Part shown: positions 46,101-50,939 of the stretch, piece by piece
How the letters are laid out: each line of letters opens with the position of its first letter
Position numbering within the stretch: the first letter of the stretch is position 1
From: an uncultured Verrucomicrobia subdivision 3 bacterium
GTDB lineage: Bacteria; Verrucomicrobiota; Verrucomicrobiia; Limisphaerales; UBA11358
Direction of reading: 5' to 3'
NCBI GenBank assembly: GCA_903875465.1
Contig: CAIQWB010000128.1
Location: 1 to 50,939, forward strand
DNA: 50,939 nt
The notes under the pieces: model-generated
Database searches by the model: none
The model's input: the letters and a program-made list of their open reading frames with translations, nothing else
What the model was told of the DNA's origin: nothing
Translations under genes and position numbers: made by a program

Positions 46101-49100
46101 AGCCAAAGCGTGCCCCCGTTCATCGTTAGCGGAATATTATTGGGAATGGCATTGGCATTTCCGGCAATTGTTTTGGCTCCGGCGGCACCAATGCTCACCC
46201 GCAGTGCGGTGTAAGCATTACTCGCGGTGGGCGCGAGCACCAGGGCACCGGCAGCATTACCGCCATAGGTTTCTAATTCGTAATTACCTGAAATATTGCC
46301 CGTGATCGTATTGGTCGTGGCGCTATTCACACCAATGCGCGCATTGCCCGCCAGGCTGATCCCCCCGGCCCACGTGCCAATGCCTTCCAGGCGCAACGCA
46401 CCCAACCCGTCCTGCCAACCTGAACCCGCCAGGCTCAGCGGCATGTTAAAGATCGGACTGTTAGGCGTGGCGACGGCATAAACCTGGCTTCCCGGATTCA
46501 CCGTGATGCTGGAAGGACTGCCAAAACTGTAAGCCCCCGCACCGCTTTGAATGCGGGCGAGGGAAAGGGTCACCGGCCCCGTGAACGTATTCGTGGCATT
46601 CAGCGAATAGGCGCTCTGTCCCGCATTGCCCGTGCCGAGGAAGTTGAAATTCCCCGGGCCGGTATAAGGAGCCGCTACAGCAATACTGCTCAGCCGATAA
46701 AAATTGATGGTCCCGTTGTTGGTCACCGGTCCGTTACCCAAACTTCCCGAGTCGCCCAAGGCACCGTTCCCCAATTGCACAGTGCTCCCAGGATTGACCG
46801 TTGTGCCGCCATAATGATTTTGGGTGGCGGTAATGAGCAATGTACCGGAGCCGGCTTGGGTCAGGCTGCCCGGTCCGTTAATCGAACCGTTGAAATTCAC
46901 CAAATCCGAACGGTTGAACACCAAGGACCCATAGTCGTTTACGGTGCCACCGGTGAGATATCCCGATGTGCCGCCACTGCCAATCTGGAGCGTGCCCCCG
47001 GCAATGGTGGTCAACCCCGTGTAGCCATTGCTGTTAACCAAGGTCAAGCTCCCCGTGCCGCTTTTGGTGAGGGTGGTCGCGCCCGCAATCGGACTGCCAG
47101 CAAAGGTGTAATTGCCCGTGGCATTCACTGTAATGCTCGCCGGAGTGACGGCCGCGGTGAGATTTACATTGGATTTGGTGATGCCTGAATCATCAAAAAT
47201 CACCGCGTCGGATTGAAAATATTTGTCCGCGATCCCGCCATTTAGCCAGTTTGCGTCGGCATTGACGTTCCAGTTGGTGCTCACTCCGCCTTTCCACACG
47301 AGACTTGCATTGGTCCCACTGAAACTAACTTGAATGCGGTTGGGATTGGTTTCATCCACGGTCGCCGCGTAGCGCGTCAAACCAGAAGGACCAAGCACGA
47401 GATGGCCGCTCCGCGCCAGTAGATTGCTGACCACGGTGTACGGACCGCCGGTGTAGGGTGTGCCGCCCAGGAAATTGAAGGACAGCGGGGTGGCGACATC
47501 CAAGGCCAGCGAACCCCGGACATACAGTAAATCACTGGTGGCACCGCTGGAGGAGGCGTCAATGACCACATTTCCGCCGGGATTAATCGTAACGTTGCTG
47601 GCCGTGAGGGTTCCAGTCGATAAAGTCGTGCCTGCCGAAATATTTGCTCCGGACTGTACCATGATTGGGCTGACCGTCGAACCCGTGCCTTGCAGTGTGC
47701 CCGCATTTACTGTGGTCACGTTCGTAAAAGTATTCGCCCCATTCAAGTTAAGGTAGCCGGAACCCTGTTTCGTCAGCCCGCCATTACCGGAGAGGGAACC
47801 GGAAAGGGTAATGGTGCTGTTCGAACTGTCGAACGTGGGTGATCCGTTGGTGAGCCGGAGGTTCATGGACGATGACCAGCCGGCGGCGATGGCGGTTGAG
47901 GGTACCAGTGTTCCAATGGTGCCACCACTCAGTAAGATCGTCGGCAGCACGGCATTGGTCTGGGTGGCCCCCCCGATGCCCCCGGTGCCGATGTTGAGGA
48001 TGCCGCCCGTCATTGTGAAGGTGCTGTTGGTGCCATTGAAGGCTGAGGTAATGCCATTGTCATCCACGGCAAACGTACGGGCATTGATCGTCCCCCCCGT
48101 CATGGTCATTAGGCCGATGCCATCCCAGCCAACGGCCAGATCATTGTTCGGCACATTGAGGGTGCCGCCATTCATCGCATAGGTGGAAAGCTCAGTCGCC
48201 CAATGGCCAATGCGTAAATTATTTCCGACATTTATCACGCCACCGTTTTGGATGACATTGCCACCCGCTCCACCACTCGGATTTCCCAGCAGAAAATTAA
48301 GGCCAATATTGACCAGGCCATTGGGGTTAACTGTCATTTGGCCGAAGCCGCTTTGGCTGATCGACACGCTGCCCGCCGGGAGTGCATTGATGCCGGCCGA
48401 ACCATCCACGGTCATACCGCCCGCTCCGCGCACATTGATATCGCCATTGCCATACTCCAGGGTGTTACCAGCACTTGTGATATTGTTTTTGTTGGTAAAC
48501 GCATCCGACCGGTACAGATTCAAGGTTGAATAATTGGTAATATTTCCCGCAACACTGGCGACTGTGGCATTGCCAATTTGAGTCGTGCCACTGAGCGCCA
48601 CCAAGCCACCGCTAAACGTATTGGAACCGGTCAATATGAGTGTGGCACCGGGCATGAAGGAAACGACTGAACCCGTGCCGCTCATGTTGCCCGCATAGGT
48701 CGCACTGGCCGTTTCGAAAAAGGTCACCGTGGTGTTATTGGTCAGGGAACCGCTCCCCAGTGCCCCAGTTGTGCCCCCATTACCAACATTCACCACCCCA
48801 CTGCCGTTCAAACTGCCGCCGCCAGCGAAATCGTTGGCCGTAAGTAGCGTCAGATTACCTGAGTTGCTCTTGATCAACCGCCCCCCGCCTGAAATTTTTC
48901 CAGGACCGCTAAAGAGATAGTTCTTCGTCGAATTGATCGTCAGCACGGTTGGTTGCACCGTGGTGGCAACTGAAACCGCGGGCGTGTTGGACCCGAGATC
49001 ATTAAAGGTGGCATTGTCCCCCTGAAGAAAGACATCCTTGGAGGGCGCCCCGTTGAACCAATTTGTAGTAGTGGCCACGTCCCAGGTGTTGGTCACCCCA

Positions 49101-50728
49101 TCACCCTTCCAGACCAAATTACCCGGGGCACCTGTGACAATCACTTTAATGGCCCCAGCGGTGGTATCGTTGGTGAAAGCGTAAACATATCGGGATGCCG
49201 CCGCGACCAGGAATTGCGAAGGATCGCCGGTGAAACCATTGCCATACTGAATCAAGGTGTAAACGCCGCCCACTTTTGGGGTGCCATTTAAAAATGAGAT
49301 GTTCACGGTGTTGGTGGTGCCGGCCGTCGCGGTGAAATTGGTGACAATCAGCAGATCATTGGTTCCGCCGCCAATCCCGGTAGTCGAGCCCAAATCAAAA
49401 TTCAAATTGAGATACCCGCCCAGGCTCAACCCTCCCATGGTTAGGGTGCCAGCCAGATTGTTTCCGCCCGGACTCAGCGTTGAACCCGGTACGCCATTTT
49501 GGTCGTTCAAGGTGCCGATCACCGTTCCCGAACCGTTGAGCAGTTGGTTGGCACTTAACGAGAAATTACCCGCGGAAATGTCAAAAATCGCATTGCTCGC
49601 AACGTTAATCACACTGGATAAAAGGGTGCCAGTGAGCATAACGGTGCCGCCATTAATGGTGGTGGTACCGGTTTGGGTATTGGCACCAGACAATGTGGTA
49701 ATGCCGTTCCGGGCAAAAATCAGGTTTCCCCCGTTCTTGATGTTACCCGAGATTGTCAGGTCACTCGCCGCCTGGCCGCGCGCCACATCGAAGGTAACGG
49801 TGACACCTGAGCCAATGGTGTTCAGCGGGCTGCTAATGACTGAGCCGGCCACTGAATTCGTCACGTACCAAGTGTAACTGCCGTTCCCCCCGGCATTACC
49901 TACGCGGAGTTCACCGCCACTGCTGTTCGGATTGGGTCCGGGCTCGATCGTGCCATCCCACAGGGTCAAATTTTGCTTGTAATCTTCCGCATCGAGCCTC
50001 CATGTGCCTCGATTTAGAAAGACGGAGGTGCCACCGCCAATGGCGTGCGTGGTGGTTCCGTAAATGGTGCCATTCGTGTTTACGGTGATGAGCGAGGGTG
50101 TAAGGGCTCCGCCAAAATCAAGATTGCCCGCCGTTGAAACAGTCAGCGTTCCATTATTGATGAATATTCCCCCGGTAAGCGGCTGTCGGTTGGTGATCGT
50201 CAGGTTACCCGTTCCGGCCATTGTCAGGCTGCCCGCCCCGGTGACCGCGCCCAATAGATTAAAATTACCGCCATCCGTGAGCGTTAGTGGATAGCCGTTA
50301 TTGTTAATGGTAGCGGATTGACCGGCACCTGGGCCAAGCGTCAGGGTTCCATTAAGGGAGGAAAAGTTCTGCGACGCGGCCAGCGTCAGGGCGTTGCCGA
50401 TCGTATTGCCATCAAAGGAGTTGGTTATGCCCCCCGAAAGCACCAGTGAATTGCCCGCCAAAGTATAGCCACTGTTATTCAGCCATACCCAGCCCAGGGT
50501 CAGTCCGGAGATGTCGTTCGAGCTAACGACCTGTGTGGTTCCGGAAAAAATCACGTCGTCGCCACTCTTGGGGACCACGTCCCAATTGCCTGCCTCACTC
50601 CAATTAGGCGTGGTGCCATTACCCGACCAGGTGTCATCGGCCGCTTGGATGCTTGAGGATAGGCTGAAAAGCATGCCGAGCGCAGCGAACGACCGGAGCA
50701 TTATATATTGCGTGGATTGGTTTTTCAT
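43172..50728 (-). CDS. Giant autotransporter-associated beta-strand repeat protein (N-terminal 2518 residues)
   Basis: A 2518-residue frame with a signal peptide (about 1-30, ending SIQAA). It consists of glycine-, asparagine- and threonine-rich beta-helix repeats of the TIGR02601 type (for example GAGTLELDGANTYSGPTTIG near 1786). Four tryptophan modules start near residues 33, 538, 1143 and 1984 (LVWKGDGVTNTWDVATTTNW-like). The last three each follow a linker containing G-x-YTLIQ or PYTVVS about 47 residues earlier. The frame ends at SLDV, then stop, in mid-domain, and the missing C-terminus is in the next frame downstream. The intact protein would have about 2,920 residues. Probably an extracellular adhesin or matrix protein; no barrel domain is present. 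Confidence 0.88.
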   Translation of the reverse strand: MKNQSTQYIMLRSFAALGMLFSLSSSIQAADDTWSGNGTTPNWSEAGNWDVVPKSGDDVIFSGTTQVVSSNDISGLTLGWVWLNNSGYTLAGNSLVLSGGITNSFDGNTIGNALTLAASQNFSSLNGTLTLGPGAGQSATINNNGYPLTLTDGGNFNLLGAVTGAGSLTMAGTGNLTITNRQPLTGGIFINNGTLTVSTAGNLDFGGALTPSLITVNTNGTIYGTTTHAIGGGTSVFLNRGTWRLDAEDYKQNLTLWDGTIEPGPNPNSSGGELRVGNAGGNGSYTWYVTNSVAGSVISSPLNTIGSGVTVTFDVARGQAASDLTISGNIKNGGNLIFARNGITTLSGANTQTGTTTINGGTVMLTGTLLSSVINVASNAIFDISAGNFSLSANQLLNGSGTVIGTLNDQNGVPGSTLSPGGNNLAGTLTMGGLSLGGYLNLNFDLGSTTGIGGGTNDLLIVTNFTATAGTTNTVNISFLNGTPKVGGVYTLIQYGNGFTGDPSQFLVAAASRYVYAFTNDTTAGAIKVIVTGAPGNLVWKGDGVTNTWDVATTTNWFNGAPSKDVFLQGDNATFNDLGSNTPAVSVATTVQPTVLTINSTKNYLFSGPGKISGGGRLIKSNSGNLTLLTANDFAGGGSLNGSGVVNVGNGGTTGALGSGSLTNNTTVTFFETASATYAGNMSGTGSVVSFMPGATLILTGSNTFSGGLVALSGTTQIGNATVASVAGNITNYSTLNLYRSDAFTNKNNITSAGNTLEYGNGDINVRGAGGMTVDGSAGINALPAGSVSISQSGFGQMTVNPNGLVNIGLNFLLGNPSGGAGGNVIQNGGVINVGNNLRIGHWATELSTYAMNGGTLNVPNNDLAVGWDGIGLMTMTGGTINARTFAVDDNGITSAFNGTNSTFTMTGGILNIGTGGIGGATQTNAVLPTILLSGGTIGTLVPSTAIAAGWSSSMNLRLTNGSPTFDSSNSTITLSGSLSGNGGLTKQGSGYLNLNGANTFTNVTTVNAGTLQGTGSTVSPIMVQSGANISAGTTLSTGTLTASNVTINPGGNVVIDASSSGATSDLLYVRGSLALDVATPLSFNFLGGTPYTGGPYTVVSNLLARSGHLVLGPSGLTRYAATVDETNPNRIQVSFSGTNASLVWKGGVSTNWNVNADANWLNGGIADKYFQSDAVIFDDSGITKSNVNLTAAVTPASITVNATGNYTFAGSPIAGATTLTKSGTGSLTLVNSNGYTGLTTIAGGTLQIGSGGTSGYLTGGTVNDYGSLVFNRSDLVNFNGSINGPGSLTQAGSGTLLITATQNHYGGTTVNPGSTVQLGNGALGDSGSLGNGPVTNNGTINFYRLSSIAVAAPYTGPGNFNFLGTGNAGQSAYSLNATNTFTGPVTLSLARIQSGAGAYSFGSPSSITVNPGSQVYAVATPNSPIFNMPLSLAGSGWQDGLGALRLEGIGTWAGGISLAGNARIGVNSATTNTITGNISGNYELETYGGNAAGALVLAPTASNAYTALRVSIGAAGAKTIAGNANAIPNNIPLTMNGGTLWLNGFTKSFSPFLNLSSSSSIQNGSLTSPASVTLAPVLGTSTYAGTFSDAATQPLNVTFNQTPGLWSMTMSGLSPNWTGNFTNNGGTITCGTQNTVFGSQGVVGRNIVGNNGATFITTLNNVLNNYSGNVVLNNSTWLCNRYASFVSAGSLYLAGATINGTNNSDGAYENLQLPGLVTVRGTTPSYLLVSGTSPAYDLQANGTTFDVADVTGNANSDLVIGGGSSTSFLHNPANSSTPAALTKIGAGTLELDGANTYSGPTTIGAGTLLLGASGTVNLTPSISVATGATFDVSAVAGGFSLPTSELLTGSGRINGSIVDGVSTIIQPGGNGTAGTLTITGNLSLGGNGSLNIDLSNNNASGNDLIQVNGSLALTSGANPTPVNFSFMNGAPLTGVPYTLIQCASPISGTVTGAFTNSLTRYNPVFSQVGNSVVVTFSGSSSNLVWTGTDPLVSSTWDVGTSTNWSNGSGGDVFEQFDAVSFDNTSVNTTVSLNATVTPQSIIIDSTNNYTITGTGSIAGNTSIVKNNTNTLTLSTVNSFTGPVVVNAGTLALGVNNSLPVGTVVTVSNGAAFDFADFNGSTTTRGNSFVIAGAGPTGQGALLDSVNNGGIYSYANVSNLTLTADAVIGGAERWDVGPLPNSKLDGQGHKLAIAGTGSIDLRPQTITNVASITISNALTFYEAYSQTNAWTATTTNYVLSGSKLGIYGGQALNMPIVLTNATMLNQGGGTPLWLSPITLQSTNLFNASAAQNFSGVISGPGALAIGGVSGTAGTIPATLTFSNASTFSGGVIISNAPVTRPAVAAVGGFAALVLTSSNALGTGPITFDLSQMTTNAMTNVVRVLECNITGGGILPNAIILPASASTVTNVSIQGRDSSSVFTLAGTISGGYAGLTNWVDFGDASSFGVMRWANTGNTFLGNIYCDRGVLAITADGSLGNAANSLKLDQATVNGGLRFDAPGINLIHSVIANSTMSLDV

Positions 50729-50939
50729 GGATTCAGGTCTGACTTTGAGGTGCTTGCTTATGAATTTAAAGAGCGATCGATGGACAGTCCTTGTAGGGGC
50801 CGGTAAAATCTAACTACCGCATAATCAAGGTATGACTCGTTCATTTAGTTGGAAACGGTGGCACGGGATTTTCCTTAAAAACCCTAATCCTTTTATTATT
50901 AACAGGGCTTACTTCCTCTGGCCATACCACATTCGGGGG

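Noticed and set aside
43172-50728. Possible CRISPR or tandem DNA repeat because of recurring short sequences
   Set aside because: The recurrence is at protein level (beta-helix repeats), with unequal spacing and degenerate DNA. There is no constant repeat-spacer pattern.

Overview
The window reads as a chromosomal segment of a free-living, polysaccharide-degrading member of the Verrucomicrobiota, most likely a Pedosphaera/Limisphaera-type lineage. This is inferred from gene content, not from a marker gene. The pointers are giant autotransporter-associated beta-strand repeat proteins, a paired DUF1592/DUF1588 cytochrome and DUF1552 protein, a DUF1559-type pseudopilin, a TIGR03790 protein, many secreted glycoside hydrolases and starts with weak or no Shine-Dalgarno sequences. 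I see no rRNA, tRNA, insertion sequence, integrase, phage gene or CRISPR array.

Region 1 (237-13696, minus strand) is a compact nine-gene operon for deoxyhexose, probably L-fucose, use. In transcription order it encodes an alpha-L-fucosidase with a discoidin-type domain, a sodium:solute symporter, a lipoprotein sugar mutarotase, a divergent GH38-like protein, a zinc alcohol dehydrogenase, an enolase-superfamily acid-sugar dehydratase, a second fucosidase, a GH78-like rhamnosidase and a short-chain dehydrogenase. Several junctions are 4-base ATGA overlaps. A divergent AraC regulator (13891-14916) is the likely controller. Bases 1-236 hold nothing I can support.

Region 2 (15028-18261, plus) is a run of three genes: TIGR03790 protein, TatD-family nuclease and alpha/beta hydrolase. 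Region 3 (18278-22806, minus) pairs a large GH38 enzyme carrying a polysaccharide-lyase-type N-terminal domain with a HupE/UreJ-type membrane protein. Region 4 (23350-30406) has a two-domain SGNH plus alpha/beta esterase, a frameshifted XylR-like regulator and a 1367-residue beta-strand repeat protein ending in a clear intrinsic terminator.

Region 5 (31077-36666, minus) is housekeeping: thymidylate synthase, a TPR membrane glycosyltransferase-like protein, a SanA/YdcF protein, dihydrofolate reductase and a fused siroheme/uroporphyrinogen-III enzyme. Region 6 (36868-40904, plus) is the DUF1592/DUF1552 pair. Region 7 (41087-50728, minus) is a giant repeat protein of about 2,920 codons, broken by one frameshift, followed by a pseudopilin.

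The least expected structure is a 176-base near-complete palindrome (40907-41082) that exactly fills the gap between two converging genes. Other points of note are a GH38-like protein that appears to have lost its zinc ligands inside the fucose operon, a shared C-terminal domain and shared modular plan in the two giant repeat proteins, and two one-base frameshifts that may be sequence errors.
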